This document shows positions 22,001 through 34,561 of a DNA stretch of 64,000 bases, in pieces. Below the pieces are notes generated by a model that worked only from the letters and a program-made list of their open reading frames with translations, did no database searches and was not told the DNA's origin. The number at the start of each line of letters is the position of its first letter. The first letter of the stretch is position 1. Location: assembly GCA_003260075.1 (NCBI GenBank), contig QLIY01000250.1:103073-167072 (forward strand), read 5' to 3'. The DNA is from Phallusia mammillata (lineage: Eukaryota > Chordata > Ascidiacea > Phlebobranchia > Ascidiidae). Both the position numbers and the translations under genes were made by a program.

Positions 22001-25000
22001 TGTGGCCAATTTTAGTCTTATCCTGAGTTAAGAAGCATTATAAGTCTGCAAGGTGTTGTTATCAACACATATTTATATGGTTTTGTTATTTTTGCACTTA
22101 TCGCTGTTTTTCACGTTCACCAAACAAAATTTACTTTAGTTTGCCTCGTTGTTATGTTACTCATCCCTTTTCAATGTACATCAAATTCGAGGGTCTGTAA
22201 CCATAAACCCATAAACGAAAGCAAAACGGTTTTTAAAAAACGTTAATAAATGATCCACTACCATTCAATTCAGGCACACTGAAATCTTACAAGAACATTT
22301 CATTGAATTTGTCCAAGGATGACGAAGCAATGCCTAAATGCGTTATGCTCACATAATGAGTCTGCCAACGATCTATACCTGCTGTCTTATCTGTGCTCAC
22401 CGTTAAGCGGAAAACTCAACCCGAAGAGCCTAGAAAATGTGGGTATTTCTATGAATATTAATTGCAAACCTTGTACGTTTTTGAATAAAGTCACCTAATA
22501 TTGATTTCAAACATATTTTGTGACTATCAACATGTAACACAGTTTAAACAACAACAACACGAATTTGTACGGATATTTCAAATCCGGCAATCTCTCGTCT
22601 TTGCGTGGTGTTAACATCAACAATATTTATGTATCAACAGAACTGATGTATTTATATCATACCGGATTGATATAATGCATTATCCGCGTTCAGTCTGCGC
22701 TTGTGTATGCAAAGTTATGATGAGGTATATCGTGTGTTACAATGTTCTCTTCTGTCCCACTTAGAAACTAATACAGCATAGAATGTCTTCAAAACGGCGC
22801 ACAAAATCGATGAGTTGAATTTTCCACGTTTTGACAAACTTTGCAACAACAACAAAAACAATTGTATAATAGCACCCACATTATCCAAACAAGGCAACCT
22901 TAACGTTAAAATTATAACGGAATGAAATTGGGACCCAAACTGTTGGATAGAAGCTAGCAACACCACGGAAGGTTCACACCAACATTTTTAGAATTCTGAG
23001 TAACACCACATATAAAACAATTTTGCAAATTTTAACTAAATCACCAATGAATACATTCATATTTAGGTTACGTATAACGACAAACAAATTTTACATAACA
23101 CTTCATCAACATTTTTGCATTTATTTGAATAAATCACTGACATTCAGACCCATATAGGTGTAACGCACCATCAGCTTTATGTGACTATTCACATGACAAA
23201 CAGTGTTACTCAACAATTTATGGGCAACAGTAAAGGTTAAACCAACTTACGTCAACATAAACCTCGTTATAAATCTCCCAAAAGTCACGAATTTCACCAT
23301 AACCGCTCACTGCCAATTCTCCTAACTCTCAAGCAAGCAAAGTTCCAAACGCCTGCTGTGATGTAACAATGCACGGATAAACATGCTTTGTTATGTCACG
23401 CAGGTGGACTTCCCTGTGTAGTTTATTTAGTAAACAAACAACCCAGCGCAGATAAACAGATGACTGCTGGTACGACCCATCAGTTTTTTTTGTTTTGACT
23501 AACGTGTTTTGATAGTTTTTTTCGAACTGCGCAATCGAGCAATGGTTGTTGCTGTAAGTTTGTTGAGTAAATAGACGAATTGCTGAAAGTAAAACGCCCA
23601 CATTTGAATTTATAACTGAAATAATATTTCAGATACAAAACAAATACCGCGCTTTGAACAATTTTGTTTTTGTTCCGCAATAAAAACATGTTCGGCTTAT
23701 CCGCTAAACCTAAGACGCGGAAAGCATTTAGTGCGGGAAAGATGTTGTTTTGATTTCAAAATAAGAATGCATAGTATACAGTTAGGGATAAGACAAAGGG
23801 TTGGTGGTTTAAATTTCAGATAAGGACGATAGGAGAAACATGTTGTTCGCATGTTTGACCAAGAAGAAATGTTTGACATTTGCTTCCCTGGTGGGATCTG
23901 TTCATATACTTCTCCTCGGGAATCCTCCAGTAAGAATAACAGTTTCTTTATGAGTTTATTCCTTCAGAACCAAGTCGAGCCATAACATTACCCAACAAAC
24001 GGTTTTAGTCAAAATGTGTTTTGTACACAATTCCCACCACCTGGCGCCTTACAATACTAAACAGTCCGGAACACAAACGGAAGAAGGAGTACAAATCCAC
24101 AACACAGTGTCTTCCTCCTAATCTGGAGGTTTATACCGACTCTTACGCAAACTTTTAAGCTGTTTGTTTCTTTACTTACACAATGAGGCGTGGGCCAGGA
24201 GCATTTAAACCCAAAACACGGGTGCCTACACCGTCTTATGTAACTCTTACGGATTGTGAGGAAGGATTTTGCTGCCTCCCACCGACTTCCGTAAAAGTCC
24301 TTGCAAAAACATTGCCAGGCTGGGATGCAAACTGCAAGCTGCAAGTGCGTAGTGAAGGCGGAAAGTTGGTGACAAGAACGCTTGGAGACAGACAACAGAG
24401 AGTAAGAAAATTGATAACTAAAGGAACCGTATACAAGACGTGGGAGGCTCCCAACAAAAGAGAGAGAGTGAGATTTTGCTTCTACAATCCCACACACACA
24501 TACACCGCAGTGATTTGAACCGCACGGTTGACAAACAAGTTTGACTGTTATGTCCAGGGTTTTTTTAAGGTTTGGTTAGGGTCATTTTAAATAGTTTTAA
24601 GAGACCGCAAGTGTTTCATTTAAATACCAAAAAATAGCCATATTTGCTTAAACGAATTATTTATTAGGCTAATGGCAAATTTTGGGAAACTGCTGGAGAA
24701 ATTCAAAAACAAAAACACCTTGAAAAAAACACTGGTTATGTCTATTGCTGAACAGTCACTGTTGATGGTGAGATTTTGCTCACAAATGGTGGTTGATTTT
24801 GTTGACGTTTTCGCAAAAATTCGCAAAACAAAGGTCTACTCAATTACGACAGTATATAGCCCAATGAACACCTTGGTTTCTACGCGTTTTGCGCCTACAC
24901 GTTATAAGTCTATGCGTGTTGTTGTCAAATGACCATGCTCCAGATTATACTGCTCTGTAAACTCAACACTTTAGGTAAACGATTTAATTTTCACTTCTTT

Positions 25001-26023
25001 TTTACATTTGCCTGTTTGATTATATCAAATAAGGCCAACAATGCTCTCGATTTTTATTCGATGTTTTTAATTTCACCAAACTATTAAAAAAAATCATTTC
25101 AAAGAAAATTCAGTGTGAAAAGCCACTAAATCTGTCATTTCAAAGAATTTACTTTAAAACACTTATAAGTTGTAAATATAGACCATGAAATACATTTGAA
25201 TTTCGAGTGTGAGATGACTAAGACATGCGTAAAAATACCATATAACAAGACACACTTGCCCAGTATCGGTCCCTATGCGTCGGAAGTCGGTTATGACGCA
25301 ACAGTAGGGTGTTTGTTTCGTCATACATCGGAGCGCATATTGGTGCATAGTCAGCAAAATGCGAATTAGGAGATTCGGCAAGGAGGACGCGTCGAGCAAA
25401 CGGAAGGACAAAAGTTTAACCTCAAACCCAAATGATAGAACTAAAATGCAAATAAGGACGCGATTTATTCCTTGGAGATAAATGGAAGGATTCAAAACAC
25501 GGCCAAGAATATTTACGACAATGGTGTTAAGTTATTTTTTGCATGATATCAGGAAATGATCATTGCTGAATAGCACAATCAGAGCGTCTGTGTCGTAACA
25601 GTGCCATTATGATGTGTGCGCCAGTTTGTCATTGGTTGCACCAAATTCATGCCCTAAATTCAGAAGTAGAAAAATTACAAATATAAACGTATTTCCGGTA
25701 TTACCTCAGTGTAAAAACGATTTATTACAAGCAACTGTTTCAATAGCAATTGTGTCAAAATACTGTTTGAATTTGTTTTTGTGAAACACTGTTTCGTGTT
25801 TTTATTTCTACTTTCAGGTTTTTAGAGAATACAGCCAAAATAGCAGTATATGTGTTTAAAAGTGCGCCATTCGAGTGGACAAGTTTGTGTTCCGACCTGT
25901 GAGGTCAACGTTTGCAGTTTAATATTCTCCCTTACATTGCGTAGTCACACCGTGTTCTGTCATGATTTATGGAAGCCGTCATAAGAAACGCATGTCATCT
26001 ATTTCGATGATTGAAAGTCTTAC
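19056..26023. other. Gene-poor interval
   Basis: About 7 kb with no recognised coding exon, RNA or transposon end. The longest frame of plausible composition (24183-24518 plus, 111 codons) has no domain. If the candidate 5' exons at 26.0 or 27.6 kb are real, this is intron sequence of the Fox/ZF gene. Confidence 0.4.
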
Positions 26024-26042
26024 CTTGAAGCGAAAAGTTCAT
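26024..26042 (-). CDS. Candidate alternative first coding exon of the Fox/ZF gene
   Basis: An ATG at 26042 opens MNFSLQ and ends at a strong donor CAAG|GTAAGA in phase 1, the phase required by the 14867 exon. It would give MNFSLQG followed by LVEQRT. The peptide is too short to recognise and the evidence is only start codon, donor and phase. An unrelated or chance exon is possible. Confidence 0.25.
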
Positions 26043-27645
26043 TAGAATGGAGTAATGTCACAGTGTCGTCTTATGGCCCCAAACGTTTCGAATCAAATCT
26101 ATTCGAGAACGAGGTACTTCCGGCGTCGTTTAACACGTCACAATGCTTACACAACTTTTGCATGTTGACCGTATGCATTGTTACGTAACAAAGCGTCGTG
26201 GGGAGGTGCTCGAACCTGATTGGCCGGCGCGGGCTGGTTTCGCGAAACAGACTTCGAAAGTTGAGTCTGTTATTTTTCGTGCTATTACAACGTACAACAT
26301 CCGCCTGTTACGTCATAATCAGTGTTGCTTTGCTGAGTCAAATCTTGGCTATAGTGTTCGTTTTGAAGATTAATTGTTGTTGTCGTTCTAGAAACGTGTT
26401 TCAAATGATAAAGCGTTTTGGATAACACCAGAGGCCTCTTGTTAAATCCGATGGATTTTCCACATTTATGTCGTTTAACAAAGGAAGTAATCTTGTGAAT
26501 AATGAGGTGTTATCCCGATCTTTCTGTTGCGTCATAAGGCAAGCGCACGCAATCGCTTTTATGCATATTTCGTTACGGGATTGACTTTGTATTTGTTTTG
26601 GAATGACCTAATACATCATCATTACAAACGCATTTTGCAACACAGACCCGAGAACTGTTGACAAAATTATGTGGCAATTTCAAACCTCTAAAAAGTCAAT
26701 TGGATTCGCATTAGACACGAAATAAAGCAGCTTTGGTATTTTCACAAATTTGAAACCCAATTAAACGCACTAAAGTACAACAAAATGTGTTTCTCTTGCA
26801 TTTAATAATTACATTATTTTCTTTATTAAAATATTATCCGTTGTGCCAATAGGGCTTTATCGTAAAAAGAACATCTACTTACTTAACGCAATTTAAACAA
26901 AGAAAAAAACTGAAAAACTTTAATAACTTTTTTTAAATCAAAAGAGCATCATTGCCAAAAAACACAGCACTGTGTAAAACTTTATAGGACTTTCGACATA
27001 ACAAACATTTCCAAATCTACACATCTTATCTAATAGCTACAAACCGCATTTAAATTTGGCACAACTTGATCTGATAAAATATCTCTTCGCTGTTTCATTA
27101 AACTTACAATAATTATTATCCAACAATGACTCAGAGTATAACCAAACCTAGACCAAACATCTCAAGGTAATTTATCACTAACGCAATAATCCGACTAGTT
27201 GCGACAGACTAAATAAAATCTAAATAAGGTAAAAAGGAAATTAGACGCTAAGGAGAATCGCACATTCCTTTGCAGTGACGTAGCGCTTTAGGAAGTTTGG
27301 GTTTTGATCCAAAGGGCAAAACAAACACGTGGGCAGTAAAAAATTTTTATTCTCCTGATTTAACCGGGGTGGAATTGTCGTATAATGATAATGTAGCGTG
27401 AGAACTTAGTGGGGCATTGAGCTGTTTATGCGGAAGTTTAGTTGTGATAAAGGCACCTGAAAGGTGACGCGGTATTGTAATGAAGCGACTGAAGGTTGAA
27501 ACAAACAGGGGTGTCAACTACCTATATTTACATTATATCACTCATTTTTGGATGTGCATGAACATGGTCATATAAAAACTCTATTCACTTTTAGCACATA
27601 AAAGTTTCTGAATTTTGTTTTGCGTGTTGTACTAAAAATTCTTAC

Positions 27646-27709
27646 CTTCGCTCTGGTTCATTTTGTTGTTTCTGTTTCCTTCTTAGTAAGTGTCCATAAC
27701 TGCAAACAA
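27646..27709 (-). CDS. Candidate 5' exon with a start codon for the Fox/ZF gene
   Basis: The acceptor TTTTGTTTGCAG ends at 27710. After a four-codon uORF, ATG at 27661 (context CAAAATGAAC) opens MNQSE and reaches donor CGAAG|GTAAGAA in phase 1. Joined to 14867 this gives MNQSEG then LVEQRTCNN, an acceptable N terminus. The acceptor just before an ATG also suits spliced-leader addition. The implied intron is 12.8 kb; not proven. Confidence 0.35.
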
Positions 27710-28506
27710 AAAAAATATTTTTCCAAAATGTGTCAACACGTTGCCATAAGTTACATTGATCAGAAAATAGGGGGTTAAATGAAGTCTTGTTTGGGAATAA
27801 TTGCAAACTACACGATTGGTTTCATGCCAATGATTTTCCTCGTGTGAAGCAGGTCCGAATATTATTTTTAGAAATGTACGTGTATGTTCTAACAGGAAAC
27901 GACGTTGACTTTAAAATAAATATTTAGGGCCCAGTGCAAATTTCCACACGGTTTTGTTCAATCGGTTTCGTGCAAGTCTACTTTAGGACAAAAGTTCGCG
28001 TACAAGTTTGACGGTCTTTAGGCTCGTTAGCTTCAAAACGTGCGCCAGCTTCTCAGCGGTCTCCCAGCCAAAGACATGTTTCTAGGGCTTAAGAAACGTG
28101 TAAAGAATATAACTGCGACCTTCAACAAACGTGTGGCTAAGTTGGACGCCAAAACGGGCCAGGAGCAACCATCGTGATGTCGTGACGTTTCAAAAAACGT
28201 TTGTTTATTTCAATTACGCGTGATAATCACCCGTAATGACCGATTTGCGTGCGGTAGCAAGGCGTTTGGCAACAGTTGGGGTAAAGACAAGATGCTTGGC
28301 ATTTGGGAAGGCGTTAAGGGTCAAAGAGTCAGAGCCATCGCTTCGCGGTTTCAGAATTCGCGACTGATTGATGCTTTTGTGTTGGCGCTTGTTCGGCGAT
28401 TAAGATACCATGCGTGCTGATGATGTGGCACATCACAAGTTAAACAGACCTATATAAATGTCACGCGTTCTGGACTTGCATGTTTAGACGATTGGTGCCA
28501 CGATTA

Positions 28507-28507
<1 letters not shown>
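27710..28507. other. No gene recognised
   Basis: Ordinary sequence ahead of a C52 block. The 28220-28420 plus frame has no domain or splice support. Confidence 0.35.

Positions 28508-28559
<52 letters not shown>
28508..28559. other. C52 run (probable gap filler)
   Basis: A pure run of 52 C. The right flank (agtggaggggggatgaag, then ccccccaccacc) looks like the end of a transposon whose other end is missing, which fits a gap at this point. Confidence 0.5.
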
Positions 28560-31179
28560 AGTGGAGGGGGGATGAAGAGGCAAAGACCCCCCCACCACCA
28601 AAAAAAGTAAAATAACATTTTTGGTCCCATAACTCGGTGTTTTTGAGCAACTTGTATCAAGTTACAACAAAACTGCCCCCCAAAAAAATTATTAAGGGCC
28701 TATCAAAATTTTGCTCCCGTCACGGGCGGTGGGAACAAAGCGCATCTATTTTCAATCAAAAGTCCCTTAATTTGTGCAAAATCGTTTTATTGCATTAAAT
28801 ACAACAGGTTTCCAAAATGAATTTTATCATAACAATAACTTGGCGTAGTAAATGGGTCGGAAAAGTGCTTTCTCCGTTTTGACGACTTTTTTCTGTCCCC
28901 AAACTTTAACATTATTTCCAGATACACAGACATTAAAAAAAATTTGGACCAAAAATAAATTTCAATTTCCTGATGCACTGTAAACACAGATTACAAACAA
29001 CAAGCTTGCAACCACATAGAGCAAAATGCAGCTCATCAAGCGCTATAGGAAGCGAAATTCATAAGATGTAGAAGGCACCAAGTCCGCATGAAACGAATAC
29101 AAACACTGTTCGATAAAACAGCCGGAAAACAAGACGCACTGGGTTAGTCTGAGGTGAAACAATACGCAGCATTGGAAAATTTCAATGTTAGTCGGAATTG
29201 TAATGACTTGTGCTTCTGCATGTTGGTGACAACCGAAAAAAGAATGGCGACCTTTTCAACTCTTAGTAGCGCCTCTCATTAGCAGAACCGTTTGTTTGGC
29301 ATAATGAGTGGTTCTAGGCTAATGCTTGTTAAACAAAAACATGAACAAGATTCGTTACGCGTGTGCTTGCATATACTACTTATGCAAGATGATATAGCGT
29401 TTGAAGACTTAACTTGTGCCAGGCATTTTAAATGTGAAAAAGTGCAAGTTTTGGGTACAAACATCATACAAAAAGAGGATATTTTGGGGGGTATATGTAC
29501 TGGGGAAAACGTATATTTCAAGTTCTAGTGTTTTCCCACATTTCTGCGTTGTTTGCAAAACTACAAAAATCACGTTTCACAACATGTCCTTGGCAAAAAT
29601 CCAGAAAAATAGCGGATTTTAGTTTCGGCCGGAGGATTGGTCGATGTTTCGCCAGGACAACTTAGCAAGACTTGGATCTCTTTGTCATCTGTGTACACAT
29701 TTGCACACTACAAGTTCGTGCCAACTGGCTTCTAAATCAACACCATAGCCGAAACCCTAATTTAGGAAGGTGGGTTATGACCTAGATGGTACTTGATGAG
29801 TTGTCAAGCAAAGGAAAACGATCAAGTGTTTCCAAACTCAATCAAACGCCAAAGTCGGAAGACCAGCTCACTTCAATATGAGCTTTGGCAGGTGCTAGGC
29901 CAAATACAGCTCGAATCAATACAAGGCCCAGTGACCAAGCATGCAAGCTGTACATCAGATCGTGTTGGAGATGTTCCACTTATTATCAAGCATCCTGTAA
30001 CAAAATGCGGCGTCTCGCTTCTTAGCCGAAGTCAACTGTAGTTCAGGCTTGCTATTTTTTTATTTCTCTGACAATTCAAAGCAGGTTTAACTGGACGGGT
30101 TCCTGCTCTCTGGATCGGAAAAAGATGTTGAAATCCCTGTTGCAAAGGTGATAAATGTGTTGCAACTGGTTTGTATGTATTATTTATTTTGAACAACGCC
30201 CCGAGAAAACTGGACCAGTCAGTTGACAGAAAGACTGTACTTGGACAATGCGACTTACATTTTGGGAACAATTGCTTTTAAAACATTCACAATTGGAGCT
30301 CATTGGTGGTAACACAAAGGCCTAAAATCCACATACTCGGTATCTACACACAAGCCTTCCCAAATTTATAGCATAAAACAAGAAATAGCATAAAACAGTA
30401 CATTCAATGGACGATAAAACCCTTGGTTCAAACAGAATCAGTGAGTTTTAAGTGACGAATAAATATTTCGCCTAAACAGCATCACCAATTCCTCAAAATG
30501 CTTGAGAAACGCATACCAATGTAAAAATAGATAACCGCTATTGCAAACGCCGCAAAATAAATGAAAACCTTCAAATGGTAATGTGTTATCGTAATAATGT
30601 TGCCTTGTGCTTGTGGCCAGGAAATTTTAGCTTAAACATTCATTCTAAAAACTTATTCCTTCAACCAAAATCCCTTGGGGGACTGCAATTCTAACAAAAA
30701 ACAAGTGTTTGACAGAACCGGTAAAAGAACATTCACAGAAAACAATATCGCGCGCCATGTTGTAGAAACAAAACTATAGTATCAGGATATTTGTAACGAC
30801 AAATCAGATACGTCAGCGGCAATGACGCCAGAAGTGATGATGAAGGTGGGGCATCGCGTGTGTAACGTAACAGCAGTGATTGTGACAACCTGTTTTGACG
30901 TCATATGATTGACAGTTCTACTTCCTGTCGTGAAAAGATAACAAGAGACCAGAATCAACTAAAATCCGATAAGCGCAAGGAATTTGCTCGAATCAACTTT
31001 GGCACTTGTCCATCGGAAATCGTGATAGTTACGGTGTTTGATTCAGAACTCGGAAGCTCATGATATTTGTTTGGGACACGTCATCACTCTCACGCTAACA
31101 AGAAAGTGACTGTACGAAACCTGTGTAAGAAAAAAAAACTTTGAATATTTTTTCCAGGTGATGCAGTTAAAAAATATTA
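28560..31179. other. No gene recognised
   Basis: Short frames at 29279-29622 and 29793-30271 have no domain and no convincing splice sites. The start of the interval holds a probable truncated repeat. Confidence 0.4.
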
Positions 31180-31187
31180 CTTGTACA

Positions 31188-31454
31188 CAGTGATGCGATT
31201 CAAATTTTTTGTCTGCAGTTCTATCAAGAAAGCACAAAAGTCATATTTTGCAGCGGTTCTATCACAAAAGTCATATTTTTCAGGGATTCAAATTTTTTGT
31301 CAGCCGGTTCTATCACAAAAGTCATTTTTTCAGTCGGTTCTGTTACAAAAAGTCCATTGACAGTAACCAGTAATGCTAACCGGTTTGCTGATCTCAAAGA
31401 AATTCGTGAGACGGTTTTATAGAACCGGTGGGAACCGATTGAATCCCAACTCTG
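31188..31454. mobile_element. hAT-type MITE, 267 bp, family A
   Basis: Exact 8-bp TSD cttgtaca at 31180-31187 and 31455-31462. The termini are cagtgatgcgattcaa and ttgaatcccaactctg. The interior repeats a ggttctatcacaaaagtca motif several times, so this copy is internally expanded compared with its relative at 50146-50324. No coding capacity. Confidence 0.85.
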
Positions 31455-31462
31455 CTTGTACA

Positions 31463-33758
31463 TTGTATTGGTTCCTCCGCTCGCGCAAGGACACATGAAA
31501 ACGTTTTTCATTAAATTAAAAGTCACATTTATTGTTTATCAATTGTTAAAATGATCCCCCGAAACTAAATTATTTTTAAGCGCAAAATTTCAGATCTAAA
31601 ACTATGCTTTACGAAACTTGCTACCCACAAAGAAGAAAAGAAGAAAAAATTGATTCAATTTACTGGAACAAATGCTTTGTAACTTATTTTCATTCAAATT
31701 TATGAAAATAAATAAATATTTTGTGTATTTACATCATCTTTACATACGGCTGAAATTTTTGATCAGAATTTGCATCCAAGTCGAACAGCAACATTAATTT
31801 AAAAAAACACACATTCAAAACGCATTGCAGCGCCCCAGTGATTCAATGCAAATCTGTAAACAGATTGAGGTGAGAGTGAGAGAAACGAAGAGAAAGAGCG
31901 GGAGGAGCAGAGAGGGGCATAGGGGTGAAGTAAACAGGAAGAGGACACCAACAACAAAACGTGCATTGCGTGTGCGATCGGCTTGTTGACAATTCAGCGT
32001 AATAAGTAATAAATAGTCGGAAGTAGAAGTCAACGTCAACTCATGGACACGTAGTTGATGCCTCTTCTGTTGTTTGTGGTGGTTGCAAACGGTTCTTGAT
32101 TGCAGGAGGAAGTATAAAAATCAATAAGGAGTTGTTCCTACAGTTCTTTTCCGGGTTATAAGGATAATACGTGAAATAAACAATGATTGAAAAACACGGC
32201 TAGTTTTTTTACAGAACGCTAATAGTGTGCCAGAAGTTGGGGCCTGAATTTGAAAGTACAACCTAACTCTTACTTTTTTCAATCACAACCCGAATGTTGC
32301 TGAATTTGCTGCACAAATGAGTCCGAATCCCGTTTTATGCAAACTCAAACTCGAAACCGATCCGAAATGTCCGGCCCGGCTTACAACTCTTTGGTGCATG
32401 CATACCACAGAGTTATCTTTTGTCTTTGGTAGACGAAATACAAGGAATGCAAATCGTTTTTCGACACATATTTAGATTATTTTCGATAAAATGATAAACA
32501 AATAAATCTTTTTTGAAAAACTGAGACAATAGATTGTTTGCGGTAAAATGTAAATCTAACGTAACTCCCAATACAAACAAAACAGACATTAAGTTACAGC
32601 ACGACGTCGTTTGTTTAATCTTATTAATTAAAATTTACACAACTGTTGGTAACGAGTAATTATTTGGGGTTTAAAATATTTTTATGTAGTAGAAAAATAG
32701 AATTGTTTCTCAATTGAAGAAAAGAAATTCTTAAATCCTTGCAAACAGAAAAAGGTTGAACCATCTTCAGTAGGTTAAGATGTCTGTATACCTACATCTT
32801 GCACATCGAGACGGAAACCGGTTCGATCTTAATGCTGTCGTTTCCCGATGTGCAAGGGAAAGTGACGTCAAAGCCTTGTTCTTTATCATGTCTTACCTCT
32901 ACATTGGACTTTTTAAATCATCCTGCTCTTAAATAAGTGAAATTATTCTGCAAAATACCTTTGATAAGCGTTATATCCCCATCATGATTTCAGTATTATA
33001 TTCATATCTGTCAAAAATGGGTCGACAGTACTTGGGAAAACCCACATTTACGTGTATCCAGTAGCTTTGAACAGGGTCAAACATATAAATTTAGATCAAA
33101 GGGCAACAAGAAAGAGCCTGTGGTCTTAAAGTTGAAATGACAGATCAGAGTTTTGATCTTATTCGGTCGCACGCAAGACCTCCAGTTTCCCAGATGCGAA
33201 TCTTTCAAGCGCTTGGAGTACGGATCCACAGGCGGTTCAACGCCGCTTCTGACAGCAAAATGACATACAACTAAGCGCCCCGCTTGTGCCATTGCGTGAC
33301 TTATGCTCGTCAACCGTAATGAATGATAGGTCAAAAAAGGAGTTCCTTTGCTATTCACGTATTTAAAACAAGATAAATAAAATAATTTTGAAAAGCAATG
33401 ATTAGTGTACCAAGACTTGAGTAATTGCAGCAAGCAATAGATCCAAACAGTTAAATACTAGACCAATAATTAATTCAATCCTTTTCAAGTGGTAATACGT
33501 GCTATTAAGACGACAATACAGAACATCTAATCTTGTTCAAAAGTTGCGCGCTTAAGGGTTCCTTCGTCTAAGGGTAAACACAACGCAAACAAAGTCAAGA
33601 CAAGGACTAAAACAAATACGAGTAAAATTAGCACTTCATCGCCATCAAGTGCTGACTATGAGCACAACGCATTTTGTTTGTTTTCAGGTCCTCAGTAAAA
33701 CATAGAATTCGGTGACTTGATCAATGTGAGTTTTTCAAAGGTTGTGGTTTTTTATGTA
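31463..33758. other. No gene recognised
   Basis: AT-rich sequence. The minus frame 33077-33433 has no domain. No clear repeat ends. Confidence 0.4.
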
Positions 33759-33977
33759 GGGATTCTACGGAAACTAAAAACAACAACAAAGATCTTGACA
33801 TTATGAAAGAGTTAATGTCAAAGTTTGTTTTCCGTCAGAATGGTGCAAGGACCTTTTCAAGGTCCCCCCCCCCGGGATTCTACGGAAACTAAAAACAACA
33901 ACAAAGATCTTGACATTATGACAGAGTTAATGTCAAAGTTTGTTTTCCGTCAGAATGATGCAAGGATCTTTTCAAGG
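33759..33977. repeat. 104-bp direct duplication split by C10
   Basis: Copies at 33759-33862 and 33874-33977 begin gggattctacgg and end ttttcaagg, with a few substitutions. One T and exactly ten C (33864-33873) separate them. Confidence 0.8.
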
Positions 33978-34376
33978 AAAGACGTTTCGAAACGCCGAAG
34001 TTTTAAACACATGAATAATAGATAAGAATTGACGCGACGCAAGGACCGCGGAGGACTAATTTAGCTTTCAGTGCGGAAGGCTAAATGAAGTTCACCTCCT
34101 TTTTAACCTTTTATGTCTGTTGTAATCTTAGCATGGCGGAGATGAAAATAATGAAATGAAAACCAAACGAACCCCAAAGTACCTTATTTTGAGCATTTAA
34201 TGTGGGATTTTGACTTGGTTGGTATGAAAAGAAATACAGAGGCCATAAAAAAATCTGACATGCTTTGTTCTAAAACCAGACCATTTATTAACACGTCTCC
34301 ATGGGACTTATGAACAGATCTTGTGTTTAGATTAATACGTTGCTGAAATCGTTCATTTTTCTGATAATTTCAACTA

Positions 34377-34559
34377 GAGTAAACCTCGGTTAAAGCGGAT
34401 TCGGTTAACCTGGATCTTGGCCTTATTCGGACAAAACTTGAAGTACAAACGATTTGTAATGTGTTAAGGCTTTAACTAATCGACATCGGTTAATTCGATC
34501 TTTGCCTAATCCGGACACTTTTTGGGTCCAAATGGGTCCCGAATAACCGAGGTTTACTG
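34377..34559. mobile_element. Tc1/mariner-pogo-type MITE, 183 bp
   Basis: Inverted termini agtaaacctcggttaa and taaccgaggtttactg are flanked by TA on both sides (34375-34376 and 34560-34561). TA duplication and an AGTAAACCTCGG-type end are typical of pogo/Tigger-derived MITEs. No transposase remains. Confidence 0.75.
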
Positions 34560-34561
34560 TA

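Noticed and set aside
24057-24518. Overlapping 111- and 146-codon frames on opposite strands
   Set aside because: No recognisable domain, no splice support, and both strands open by chance.
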